Positions 49,259-57,352 of a stretch of 64,000 nucleotides of DNA are shown in pieces. This DNA is from an uncultured Prochlorococcus sp. (GTDB lineage Bacteria; Cyanobacteriota; Cyanobacteriia; PCC-6307; Cyanobiaceae). The stretch covers positions 1 to 64,000 of the forward strand of contig NZ_CACOFR010000010.1 in NCBI RefSeq assembly GCF_902626525.1. The letters are read 5' to 3'. The translations under genes were made by a program, and so were the position numbers. A model generated the notes under the pieces. The model worked only from the letters and a program-made list of their open reading frames with translations, had not been told where the DNA came from and ran no database searches. The stretch's first letter is position 1, and each line of letters opens with the position of its first letter.

Positions 49259-51238
49259 ATGTTAGATAAAAAAAATTCAATCAATAACATCCTTGAAGAA
49301 AAAAGAGTTTTCACTCCTTCAAAAGAATTTTCTGAAAATTCAAATATTAGATCTCAAAAAGAACTACTTAGTCTAAGAAAACAAGCATTAGATAATCCAA
49401 TTCAATTTTGGGAATCTTTTGCAAAATCTGAATTAGATTGGTTCGAACCATTTCAAACTGTATTAGATAGTAATAATGCGCCCTTTTTTAAGTGGTTTAA
49501 AGAAGGGAAACTCAATATTACATATAACTGCTTAGATAGGCACATTAAGAAAGGACTGGGAGGAAAAACTGCATTAATATGGGAAGGTGAACCAGGAGAT
49601 AGCAAAAAATATACTTATGAAGAACTTCTAAAAGAGGTATGCAAGGCGTCTAATGCATTAAAAGCCATTGGAGTAAAAAAAGGAGATTTGGTATGCATTT
49701 ATATGCCAATGATTCCAGAGGCAATGTTTGCGATGTTAGCTTGTGCAAGAATTGGAGCGCCTCATTCAGTTGTCTTTGGGGGATTCTCTTCAGAAGCTTT
49801 AAAGGATAGATTAATTGATGGAAATGCTAAATTTGTTATTACTGCAGATGGTGGTTTTAGGAAAGATAAGGTAATTGAGCTTAAGCAAGCAGTTGATGCG
49901 GCAATTGAAAGTGGAGCAGATAAAGTTGTTGAAAAAGTAGTTGTTGTTCAAAGAACTAAAAAAAACATTCCAATGATTGTTGATAGAGATTTTTGGTGGC
50001 ACGAATTATTGAAAGATCAAAAAGATTGGTGTAACCCAGAAATAATGAACAGTGAAGATAGACTTTTTATTCTTTATACCTCAGGTTCTACTGGAAAACC
50101 AAAAGGTGTAGTTCATACTACAGGTGGTTATAATCTTTGGACCCATTTGACATTTAAATGGATTTTTGATTTAAAAGATGATGATATTTATTGGTGTACG
50201 GCTGATGTTGGTTGGATAACAGGGCATAGTTATATAGTTTATGGGCCATTATCTAATGGCGCTACAACTTTGATGTTTGAGGGAGTTCCAAGGCCCTCTA
50301 ATCTAGGAGCTTTTTGGGATATTGTTCAGAAATATAAAGTTTCTATTTTTTATACTGCTCCAACAGCAATAAGAGCATTTATGAAGTCTGGGCGTGAAAT
50401 CCCTGATAAATATAATTTAGATAGTCTTAGACTTTTGGGCACAGTTGGAGAACCAATTAATCCTGAAGCATGGATGTGGTACAAAGATGTTATTGGTAAA
50501 AACAAATGTCCCATAGTTGATACTTGGTGGCAAACTGAAACTGGTGGTGTAATGATAAGTCCTCTGCCTGGAGTTGTTGCTACAAAACCAGGTTCAGCTA
50601 CATACCCCTTACCTGGAATAGAAGTTGAAGTTGTTGATAAGAATGGAGATAAGGTTAGAGAAAACGAGGGTGGGTATTTAATTATTAAGAAACCTTGGCC
50701 AGGAATGATGAGAACAATTCATGGGAACTCTCAGAGATACTTGGATAGTTATTGGGAATATATCTCATTTAAAGGAGAAAATAATGTATATTTCGCTGGA
50801 GATGGAGCACGCATTGATGAAGATGGATATATATGGATTATGGGGAGAGTTGATGATGTGATAAGTGTTGCAGGTCATCGCTTAGGAACTATGGAAATTG
50901 AATCAGCTTTGGTAAGTCATCAATCAGTAGCAGAAGCCGCAGTTGTGGGAAGAAGAGATGATCTAAAAGGGGAAGTTATAGTTGCATTTGTATCTTTAGA
51001 GAAAGATGAGAAAAGTTCTTCAGAATTAGTAGAGGATTTAAAGAAACATGTTGTTAATGAAATTGGCATTATCGCGAAGCCAGAAAAAATAATAATTTCT
51101 GATTCTCTCCCAAAAACACGAAGTGGAAAAATTATGAGGAGAATTTTGAGATCTTTGGCTGCTGGAGAAAAAATAAGGGGAGATATAAGTACTCTTGAAG
51201 ATAGTTCTGTTTTAGAAAAGTTGAAAGAAACATCCTAA
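49259..51238 (+). CDS. acs: Acetyl-CoA synthetase
   Basis: Activates acetate to acetyl-CoA through acetyl-AMP. The 659-residue adenylate-forming enzyme has the phosphate loop [27 protein letters not shown], the hinge and core motif [16 protein letters not shown], and the C-terminal lysine in [11 protein letters not shown] that is a known acetylation site in the family. It is complete. Its stop shares CTAA with the stop of the convergent DUF1350 gene. sds lies 96 bases upstream on the same strand. Confidence 0.98.
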   Translation: MLDKKNSINNILEEKRVFTPSKEFSENSNIRSQKELLSLRKQALDNPIQFWESFAKSELDWFEPFQTVLDSNNAPFFKWFKEGKLNITYNCLDRHIKKGLGGKTALIWEGEPGDSKKYTYEELLKEVCKASNALKAIGVKKGDLVCIYMPMIPEAMFAMLACARIGAPHSVVFGGFSSEALKDRLIDGNAKFVITADGGFRKDKVIELKQAVDAAIESGADKVVEKVVVVQRTKKNIPMIVDRDFWWHELLKDQKDWCNPEIMNSEDRLFILYTSGSTGKPKGVVHTTGGYNLWTHLTFKWIFDLKDDDIYWCTADVGWITGHSYIVYGPLSNGATTLMFEGVPRPSNLGAFWDIVQKYKVSIFYTAPTAIRAFMKSGREIPDKYNLDSLRLLGTVGEPINPEAWMWYKDVIGKNKCPIVDTWWQTETGGVMISPLPGVVATKPGSATYPLPGIEVEVVDKNGDKVRENEGGYLIIKKPWPGMMRTIHGNSQRYLDSYWEYISFKGENNVYFAGDGARIDEDGYIWIMGRVDDVISVAGHRLGTMEIESALVSHQSVAEAAVVGRRDDLKGEVIVAFVSLEKDEKSSSELVEDLKKHVVNEIGIIAKPEKIIISDSLPKTRSGKIMRRILRSLAAGEKIRGDISTLEDSSVLEKLKETS

Positions 51239-51957
51239 TCTGATTCATCAATTAAACTGGAGATTTTTTTTATGGTATTTTTTTTGAAATAATCATCTGC
51301 CCAGTCCCCCAAAAAATTTTCTCTTATTCCTGCACTAGCAATTATAGTATGTGTTCCTTTTAAAATTATCCCCTTAGAATTGTCCTCTTTTCTTGCTTTA
51401 AGACATGATAATAATTTATCCGTTTGATCTAATTCATCTGAATTAAACTTTATTAGAAAATTATTTTTTTGATTATAAGTTTTTTCAATTATTCTTAAAG
51501 TTCTTTCAGGACTTGGGCTGAATTCACTTTTGAGTTCAAATTTTTGAGTAATTTGTTTTAATAATGGAATTGATTTATTTGCACTAAAGTTATTGAAACT
51601 AATTGATATGAATTTTTCGCAATTTCTTCCACCGTCGGGTGAAATTAAATGAAGTTTACACCCTAGGCTATGGCCAATTCTTATTGAAGGAATTGATGCT
51701 CCTATTCTTTTAGATAAGGATATTCGGCAATTCTTAAAATCCTTCCATGCTTTAATAGCAAGTTGTTGATGATCAAATTGAGGGGTGTATTTGAAAGCAT
51801 GTACTGCATAATTTTTATTTATTAAGCTCTCTATAAATCTCCTATAGCTTAAATCTGGTTTTGAAGCTAGATAACTACCACCTATAAATTCCACAATTTT
51901 TTTTGGGTTTGAAGGCCAATAACAAAAATTATTAAATTGATATTTTGTAAAAGTCAT
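51235..51957 (-). CDS. DUF1350 family alpha/beta-hydrolase-like protein
   Basis: A 240-residue protein matching the DUF1350 family of cyanobacteria and plants. Near the start [20 protein letters not shown] is the characteristic segment, followed by [14 protein letters not shown] and an elbow-like [13 protein letters not shown] that resembles the nucleophile turn (G-H-S-L-G) of alpha/beta hydrolases. Function unknown; esterase or lipase activity is only suggested by the elbow. It stands alone between acs and the exonuclease gene. Confidence 0.85.
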   Translation of the reverse strand: MTFTKYQFNNFCYWPSNPKKIVEFIGGSYLASKPDLSYRRFIESLINKNYAVHAFKYTPQFDHQQLAIKAWKDFKNCRISLSKRIGASIPSIRIGHSLGCKLHLISPDGGRNCEKFISISFNNFSANKSIPLLKQITQKFELKSEFSPSPERTLRIIEKTYNQKNNFLIKFNSDELDQTDKLLSCLKARKEDNSKGIILKGTHTIIASAGIRENFLGDWADDYFKKNTIKKISSLIDESD

Positions 51958-52088
51958 GTTTATAAATTCAATTTTTAAATCTAATAATGGTTTAAAAATT
52001 ATCTTTCAATCAAATTTGTTTAATTAATATTAATTTATTAGAAATTTTTATTAAATGCGTCAAGATAAATAAAAGTGTTTGCAAGTAA

Positions 52089-52868
52089 TTGGAACTATTT
52101 AACAAAAAAGAATTAAGTCAATTAAATTTTCTTCAGGATCAACCTAATAGTAACTCCTACGAAAAAAAAGTTACTAATCAAAACAAAAAAATAGAAAAAA
52201 TTTTAATTCTTGATACTGAAACAACAGGTCTAGATGAAAATAAAGATCAAGTAATAGAAATAGGTTGTATTTTATTTGACGTTTCTTTTAAATCTGTACT
52301 ATCACAGGCCTCATTTTTATTCCCAGTTAATAATAATGAAGCTGAACATATAAATGGTATATCTGCAGAAATAACAAATATTTCTCAACCATGGGAAGAG
52401 GGATTGAATTTCTTTTTAAAACTTGTTGATTGTGCGGATTTCATTGTCGCTCATAATGTAGAGTTTGATAAGAAATGGTTTGGGAAAGGAAGATTGCCTA
52501 AACTTAATAAAAAATGGATATGTAGCTTAGAGGATATTAATTGGTCTTTTCAAAAATCATTAAAAACAAGACCTTCAGTAACTGATTTGGCTTTGTCTTT
52601 CTCAATACCAGTATGGAATTTACATAGAGCTTTGTCTGATTGCTTTTACATATCTGAGGTTTTCAAAAAATGCGATAATTTAGATGAAATTTTACTTAAA
52701 GCTATTGAACCTAGGTTTTTATACAAGGCATTGGTTAGTTATGAAGAAAGGTCTTTAGCTAAAAATGCCGGGTTTAGATGGAATAGTCCTGTTCAAGGAG
52801 CTTGGTCAAGAAAATTAACTACTAATGAGGCAAAAAATCTTGATTTTAGAGTAGAGATTTTAAATTAA
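52089..52868 (+). CDS. DEDDh 3'-5' exonuclease (DnaQ-like)
   Basis: A 259-residue exonuclease of the DnaQ/RNase T superfamily. Exo I is LILDTETTGLDE, Exo II is FIVAHNVEFDKKWF, and Exo III is LHRALSDCFYISE, giving the D-E-D-D-h set. A C-terminal extension of about 60 residues (RFLYKALVSYEERSLAKNAG, FRWNSPVQGAWSRKL) is not part of the nuclease fold and may bind substrate. The start is TTG at 52089; no ATG fits before the first motif. Likely a DNA repair or RNA-processing nuclease; the substrate is not assignable. Confidence 0.88.
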   Translation: MELFNKKELSQLNFLQDQPNSNSYEKKVTNQNKKIEKILILDTETTGLDENKDQVIEIGCILFDVSFKSVLSQASFLFPVNNNEAEHINGISAEITNISQPWEEGLNFFLKLVDCADFIVAHNVEFDKKWFGKGRLPKLNKKWICSLEDINWSFQKSLKTRPSVTDLALSFSIPVWNLHRALSDCFYISEVFKKCDNLDEILLKAIEPRFLYKALVSYEERSLAKNAGFRWNSPVQGAWSRKLTTNEAKNLDFRVEILN

Positions 52869-52898
52869 TATCTAATGAATTTTTGACTAAGAAAATAT

Positions 52899-53318
52899 TT
52901 AATGCATTTTACAGGGCATCCATTTATTATCCATTTTATGAGCTCCAATACATCCGTATTTTGAGGCGGCCTTTTCAGCTTCTTTTTTTGTGTTAAATAG
53001 ATCTGAGCTCATTTTTTCCTTTTTTGAATTTGAATTTTGTTTGGAATGATGATGTAGGTTCTGAGGATTTGGAGAATACTCCCATACTCCCATAGTAGTA
53101 ATCCCTGCAGAGATTATTCCCATCCCAACTACTGATAAATTGATTATTCCCATTGCGACTGCACCAAAGGAAAATACACCCATTGGAACTACTCCAATAC
53201 TTATAACTCCCATGGGTACTATACCTATTGAAACTATACCAAGAGGTGCAATTCCAAAAGCAATTTTTTTGGGTTTTGTACCGCAATGCTGAGACTCTTT
53301 ATTTTTATTAATTAACAA
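52899..53318 (-). CDS. Hydrophobic decapeptide-repeat protein with C-terminal DUF3721
   Basis: A 139-residue protein of unusual build. Residues 21-80 are six ten-residue units (FGIAPLGIVS / IGIVPMGVIS / IGVVPMGVFS / FGAVAMGIIN / LSVVGMGIIS / AGITTMGVWE), with glycines at positions 2 and 7 of most units. A polar linker rich in His, Asn and Lys follows. The last 32 residues (FNTKKEAEKAASKYGCIGAH, then NKWMPCKMH) match DUF3721, a short cyanobacterial domain with two cysteines and histidines that might bind metal. The repeat could form membrane hairpins or a small solenoid. Function unknown. Confidence 0.8.
   Translation of the reverse strand: MLINKNKESQHCGTKPKKIAFGIAPLGIVSIGIVPMGVISIGVVPMGVFSFGAVAMGIINLSVVGMGIISAGITTMGVWEYSPNPQNLHHHSKQNSNSKKEKMSSDLFNTKKEAEKAASKYGCIGAHKMDNKWMPCKMH
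53079..53258. repeat. Six 30-bp units encoding hydrophobic decapeptides
   Basis: Six in-frame 30-base units encode residues 21-80 of the DUF3721 protein on the minus strand. The DNA units have diverged (for example actcccat versus attcccat versions), while the amino-acid pattern of paired glycines is kept, which points to selection on the protein rather than recent expansion. Confidence 0.8.
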
Positions 53319-53362
53319 TAGTTTTTCTAAGTGTTAAATTAAAATTATCTCACAAAAACCAA

Positions 53363-53398
53363 TCAAAATTTAATTTCTATTAAAATTAAAAATTTTGA
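53363..53398. repeat. AT-rich hairpin between DUF3721 gene and hisS
   Basis: TCAAAATTT (53363-53371) pairs exactly with AAATTTTGA (53390-53398). Inside it AATTT (53372-53376) pairs with AAATT (53383-53387), leaving a two-base bulge and a six-base loop. The hairpin sits 16 bases before the hisS TTG and 44 bases before the divergent DUF3721 start. Nearly all pairs are A-T, so it is weak. It may be an operator, a leader structure or chance. Confidence 0.4.
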
Positions 53399-53414
53399 AT
53401 TATTATCTAGAACT

Positions 53415-54695
53415 TTGAATAACTTAAAAAATCTTAGAGGAACAGTAGACTTATTGCCTGATCAATTAATAAAGTGGCAAAATGTTGAAAAAATCATATT
53501 GGAGCAGCTTTCAAGATCATCTATCAAAGAGATAAGGACACCTATATTAGAAATGACTGAATTATTTATTAGAGGTATTGGTGAAGAAACAGATGTTGTA
53601 AGTAAGGAAATGTATACATTTATGGATAGAGGGAAGAGATCTTGTACTCTTAGACCTGAAGGAACTGCCTCAGTCGCACGAGCATTAATACAAAATGGAA
53701 TTTCTTCTAATACACTTCAAAAACTTTGGTACATGGGCCCCATGTTTAGATATGAAAGGCCTCAAGCAGGAAGGCAAAGACAGTTTCATCAGTTAGGCGT
53801 AGAGTTTATAGGATACGAATCAGTGAGAAGTGATGTTGAGATTATTACTTTAGCCTGGGATATCTTAGGAAAATTAGGAATAAAAGAACTTAATCTTGAA
53901 ATAAATACTTTGGGTGATATTAACGATAGATTAAATTTCCAAAAATCTTTTATAAAGTGGCTAGAAATTAATAAAAATTCTTTAGATTTAGATTCTCAGA
54001 GAAGAATAAATAAGAATCCCTTAAGAATTTTAGACTCAAAGAATAGTCAAACAAAAAAAGTTTTAGAAAATGCTCCAAAATTATTTGATTTTTTGTCTGA
54101 TAAAAGTCACAAAAGATATACTGACTTAAAAAAGCAATTAGAGTTTTTAAAAATACCTTTTGTTGAAAACTTCAATCTTGTAAGAGGTTTGGATTATTAC
54201 ACCCATACAGCCTTTGAATTTACTAGTGGGAATTTAGGCTCCCAATCTACAGTTTGTGGAGGTGGCAGATATGACAATTTAATAAAACAAATGGGAGGGC
54301 CAAATACTCAGGCAATTGGATTCGCTATTGGTTTAGAAAGATTAATCTTAATATCGGGTAAAGAGCTTGCAGTTCCAAGAAATACTGATATTTATATTAT
54401 TAATCAAGGTTTAATTGCTGAATCATTAGCTATGGATTTATCTAGAAAATTAAGAAATTATGATTTGTTAGTTGAATTGGATTTAAGTGGAGACTCTTTT
54501 TCTAAACAATTTAAAAAGGCTAATAAACTAAAATCTAAAAGTATTATTGTTATTGGTGATAATGAAGCAGCCAATAATGAATTTACTATAAGATTGTTTG
54601 ATAAAGAAAGTTTTGGTAATAAAGAAGAGGTTATATCTCTTGAGAATGATATTAAATTGGAGAATTGGTTAAATAACAACCTACTTTTAAGGTGA
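53415..54695 (+). CDS. hisS: Histidyl-tRNA synthetase
   Basis: Class II synthetase of 426 residues. Motif 2 is TLRPEGTASVARA with MFRYERPQAGRQRQFHQLG, the histidine-specific motifs are LVRGLDYYTHTAFEF and CGGGRYDNL, and motif 3 is AIGFAIGLERLIL; an anticodon domain follows. The start is TTG at 53415 (NNLKNLRGTVDLLPDQ region), with no nearby ATG. An AT-rich hairpin precedes it. Two small genes follow with almost no spacing, starting from a TGATG overlap. Confidence 0.97.
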   Translation: MNNLKNLRGTVDLLPDQLIKWQNVEKIILEQLSRSSIKEIRTPILEMTELFIRGIGEETDVVSKEMYTFMDRGKRSCTLRPEGTASVARALIQNGISSNTLQKLWYMGPMFRYERPQAGRQRQFHQLGVEFIGYESVRSDVEIITLAWDILGKLGIKELNLEINTLGDINDRLNFQKSFIKWLEINKNSLDLDSQRRINKNPLRILDSKNSQTKKVLENAPKLFDFLSDKSHKRYTDLKKQLEFLKIPFVENFNLVRGLDYYTHTAFEFTSGNLGSQSTVCGGGRYDNLIKQMGGPNTQAIGFAIGLERLILISGKELAVPRNTDIYIINQGLIAESLAMDLSRKLRNYDLLVELDLSGDSFSKQFKKANKLKSKSIIVIGDNEAANNEFTIRLFDKESFGNKEEVISLENDIKLENWLNNNLLLR

Positions 54696-54985
54696 TGCTT
54701 TTCAAGTTAATGTTAGTTTTTTTCTTTATAATGGTATTTTTTTATTTGAGAAGTTTTCGTAAATTAAATACAAAAAAAAAAGTTTTTAAAGCTAGAAAGT
54801 TAATAACTTTTAATAAGAAGAATTTAAATAATTGGATGAATTTAACTAAAAAAGAAAGGTACAACTTGTCAAAAGAAGAATCTAATAAATATTTGGTCAA
54901 AAGAAAACTTTTATTGGAAGAAATTAGAAAGGAATATAAAAAGATATCTAGAGAAAATCCTGAGAAAAACATAAAGGGAAAATAA
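54695..54985 (+). CDS. Small basic membrane-anchored protein
   Basis: A 96-residue protein with one N-terminal membrane helix (LFKLMLVFFFIMVFFYL) followed by a strongly basic tail (many Lys, several Arg) including LNNWMNLTKKERYNLSKEES. No family recognised. The ATG overlaps the hisS stop in a TGATG junction; the GTG at 54692 used by the track is one codon earlier. Topology with the basic part in the cytoplasm is likely by the positive-inside rule, and contact with nucleic acid or ribosomes is possible but unsupported. Confidence 0.65.
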   Translation: MLFKLMLVFFFIMVFFYLRSFRKLNTKKKVFKARKLITFNKKNLNNWMNLTKKERYNLSKEESNKYLVKRKLLLEEIRKEYKKISRENPEKNIKGK

Positions 54986-54987
54986 TA

Positions 54988-55287
54988 ATGGATAATTTTT
55001 GGACTTCAAAAAAATCCATAATAGGTTTAAGACATTTTGTTTTAGTAAATAGTACGGTAGAAAAAGGACAAAAATTATTTTTAATGGTCTCGGTTGTTGA
55101 TTGTGCAGTTAACTTGAAAATTACTTACAAAGAATTATTTAATAGTGGTAATTGGGAAAAAGGATGGCTAAATCTCCCCCCCCATAAATCGATTACTAAA
55201 GATTATGCTCGATTCAAATCTTTGAATAAAAATGAGGAAATTATTAAAATTTTTTTAACTGATGATTCTTTGTTTAATATTTCTTAA
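54988..55287 (+). CDS. TIGR02450-like small Trp-containing protein
   Basis: A 99-residue protein. The arrangement WTSKKSIIGLRHFVLVN at the start and FNSGNWEKGWLNLP in the middle matches the TIGR02450 family of short proteins with a conserved W-x-S and RHF pattern, whose function is unknown. It follows the basic membrane protein by two bases and hisS before that, so the three are probably one transcript. A run of eight C residues (55179-55186) codes for part of NLPPHKS and could be a slippage site. Confidence 0.75.
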   Translation: MDNFWTSKKSIIGLRHFVLVNSTVEKGQKLFLMVSVVDCAVNLKITYKELFNSGNWEKGWLNLPPHKSITKDYARFKSLNKNEEIIKIFLTDDSLFNIS

Positions 55288-55420
55288 TTTGAGATATTTT
55301 TTTAATTACTTTTGCAATAAATACTAGGTTTTTTATTAAATAATAATTAATTAAAAGTTTTACCCCTTTCAAAAAAATAAAATTAACGTTATCAAGGATT
55401 AATAATATTTACTTAATGCA

Positions 55421-55654
55421 ATGTTAGGGGATATATGGAGCTCTTCTGAGTTAGCCGCTGAAAAATTAGGGATAACTGAAATTAAACTTTCTTTTTTACG
55501 TGAAAATGGAATACTTAAGCCTGGAATTCATTGGAAAAGCTCTCCTCTTGGTCAGAAAAAACCATGGAAACCAATAGCTCTATACAATATAAATATGTGC
55601 AGAAGTATTATTAATAAATTTTATTTTGAAGAAAATAATAGTATTGCAGCTTAA
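55421..55654 (+). CDS. Small HTH-like (excisionase/MerR-type) protein
   Basis: A 77-residue protein with no signal or membrane segment. WSSSELAAEKLGITEIKLSF followed by LRENGILKPGIHW resembles the winged-helix start of excisionase or MerR-type DNA-binding proteins, where a short helix-turn-helix leads to a basic wing (here SSPLGQKKPWKP). Function unknown; DNA binding is an inference from the pattern. No integrase or att-like repeat is nearby, so there is no reason to call it a mobile-element gene. It lies upstream of the long pcb leader region. Confidence 0.6.
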   Translation: MLGDIWSSSELAAEKLGITEIKLSFLRENGILKPGIHWKSSPLGQKKPWKPIALYNINMCRSIINKFYFEENNSIAA

Positions 55655-55697
55655 AAGTATTATTTTGAAGGTTATTCTCCAAAGATATCTATTATTC

Positions 55698-55874
55698 CTA
55701 CTCAATTAGATTTTCATCCCTACAATCAATTAGAGTGTTTTGCAAAGTTGGATATAAATTAATCATTTTTATATATTGTTGTGATTTTCTATATGATTTT
55801 GCCGCATTTTTGTAATGAACTTCAGATTTCATTTCTAGCGAAATTTTTCTCGAAGATTCTTGAGAAGTTGTCAT
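55698..55874 (-). CDS. Possible 58-residue small protein (absent from ORF track)
   Basis: A complete minus-strand ORF from ATG (55872-55874) to TAG (55698-55700), just under the track's length cutoff. It translates to a hydrophilic, Ser/Lys-rich peptide beginning MTTSQESSRKISLEMK and continuing NAAKSYRKSQQYIKMINLYP. The content looks protein-like, with few rare residues and an amphipathic helix, and it fills part of an otherwise empty stretch. No family is recognised. Conservation of the frame in relatives would decide whether it is real. Confidence 0.5.
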   Translation of the reverse strand: MTTSQESSRKISLEMKSEVHYKNAAKSYRKSQQYIKMINLYPTLQNTLIDCRDENLIE

Positions 55875-56203
55875 GATATTTGATGTCTTACCCCTTTTTA
55901 ATAATTGTTTGTGTATGAGGCAATAATTAGTATGGTTTTATGAAACAAAACAATATTTAATGTCAGCAAAAAGAAATTTATTAAAAATATTTATAGCGAA
56001 AAATACTGATTTCTTTAATTAAACTTTAATCTCAGAGAATAACTTTTCTTCTTAAATCTACATTCTTTGCTGTTCGGTCGCCTTAAGAAAAGTTTTATGT
56101 TTAGTTATGGCTAGGATTAATAACCTTTACAATTTTGTTATGAATGCAACTGATTGATGAAATATAAAGTATTCTCAAAACGTTTAAGCTAATCAATTCC
56201 TAA
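55875..56203 (+). promoter_or_regulatory. Long non-coding leader/promoter region of pcb
   Basis: About 330 bases without a convincing gene precede the antenna gene, the longest gene-free stretch in the window. It contains a perfect 10-base inverted repeat, AACTTTTCTT (56041-56050) and AAGAAAAGTT (56085-56094), with a 34-base loop that holds the region's most GC-rich patch (gttcggtcgcc). A TATAAA-like -10 candidate lies at 56163-56168, about 35 bases before the ATG. It probably holds the pcb promoter and 5' leader, and could encode a small RNA; neither is proven. Confidence 0.5.
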
Positions 56204-57262
56204 ATGCAAACCTATGGAAACCCAGATACTACCTATGGATGGTGGGCTGGTAATTCGGGTGTAGCAAATCGCTCAGGAAAATTCATTGCTGCTCATGTAG
56301 CTCATGCAGGATTAATTGTTTTCTGGGCGGGTGCCTTCACCCTTTTTGAACTTTCACGATTTGACCCTAGTGTCCCAATGGGTCATCAACCTTTAATCGT
56401 TCTTCCTCATTTAGCAACTCTTGGAATAGGGTTCGATGCTAATGGCGTTGCGATGGGAGATACTAAACCTGTTCTAGCTATAGCAATAGTTCACTTAGTT
56501 TCTTCTATGGTTTTAGCAGCTGGAGGACTTTTACATTCTTTACTTCTTCCTGGAAATTTAGAAGATTCTGATGTCGCAAAAGCTAGAAAATTCAATATTG
56601 AATGGGATAATCCAGACAAATTGACATTTATTCTTGGCCACCATCTAATTATTCTTGGTTTCGCAGTTATTGCTTTTGTTGAATGGGCAAGAGTTCATGG
56701 AATTTATGATCCAGCTATTGGTTCTGTAAGACAGGTTGAGTACGAATTAAATTTGGCCAAAATTTGGAATCACCAAACTGACTTTTTGACTATCGATAGT
56801 TTAGAAGAAGTAATGGGCGGTCATGCTTTTCTTGCTTTCGTTGAGATAACAGGTGGTGCTTGGCATATTGCTACTAAGCAAGTTGGTGAATATACCAAAT
56901 TTAAAGGTAAAGGTCTTCTCTCAGCTGAAGCAGTTTTATCTTGGTCTCTAGCTGGAATAGGCTGGATGGCTATTATTGCAGCCTTCTGGAGCGCAGCTAA
57001 CACAACAGTTTATCCGACTGAATTCTTTGGGGAACCACTTGAGTTGAAATTCAGTATTTCTCCATATTGGGTTGATACTGTTGATCTTCCTGATGGTGAG
57101 TATACATCAAGGGCGTGGTTAGCTAATGTTCATTATTATTTTGGCTTCTTCTTTATTCAAGGTCATTTATGGCATGCATTAAGAGCATTAGGCTTTGATT
57201 TCAAGAGAGTTACAAACGCTATCAGTAATATTGATAGCGCAACAGTTACTCTTAAAGATTAA
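56204..57262 (+). CDS. pcbA: Divinyl chlorophyll a/b-binding antenna protein Pcb
   Basis: The 352-residue main light-harvesting protein of Prochlorococcus, a relative of CP43 and IsiA with six membrane helices. It starts [20 protein letters not shown]. Chlorophyll-ligating histidines are spaced along the helices, for example [44 protein letters not shown] and [15 protein letters not shown]. It lacks the large lumenal loop of CP43 (between helices V and VI). It is expected in thylakoids around photosystem II. It is monocistronic by appearance, with a long leader and a strong terminator. Confidence 0.96.
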   Translation: MQTYGNPDTTYGWWAGNSGVANRSGKFIAAHVAHAGLIVFWAGAFTLFELSRFDPSVPMGHQPLIVLPHLATLGIGFDANGVAMGDTKPVLAIAIVHLVSSMVLAAGGLLHSLLLPGNLEDSDVAKARKFNIEWDNPDKLTFILGHHLIILGFAVIAFVEWARVHGIYDPAIGSVRQVEYELNLAKIWNHQTDFLTIDSLEEVMGGHAFLAFVEITGGAWHIATKQVGEYTKFKGKGLLSAEAVLSWSLAGIGWMAIIAAFWSAANTTVYPTEFFGEPLELKFSISPYWVDTVDLPDGEYTSRAWLANVHYYFGFFFIQGHLWHALRALGFDFKRVTNAISNIDSATVTLKD

Positions 57263-57284
57263 GTCTAAATTACATCACAATTTT

Positions 57285-57312
57285 AAAAAGGCTCCTCTTT
57301 GGAGCCTTTTTT
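57285..57312 (+). terminator. Intrinsic terminator after pcb
   Basis: AAAAAGGCTCC pairs with GGAGCCTTTTT around a TCTTT loop, ending in a T-run. The GC core is GGCTCC/GGAGCC. It starts 22 bases after the pcb stop and is the clearest terminator in the window. The symmetric A and T flanks would let it work in both directions. Confidence 0.92.
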
Positions 57313-57352
57313 ATTTGAAAAATTTTGTTTATTAATTTAGATTTATATTTAT

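Noticed and set aside
55421-55654. Excisionase-like gene as a sign of a mobile element
   Set aside because: No integrase, transposase, tRNA attachment site or flanking direct repeats were seen, and composition matches the surroundings.
55960-56022. 20-codon ORF (MSAKRNLLKIF...) in the pcb leader
   Set aside because: Too short to support from sequence alone and of a composition expected by chance in AT-rich DNA; mentioned only in case a leader peptide is suspected.
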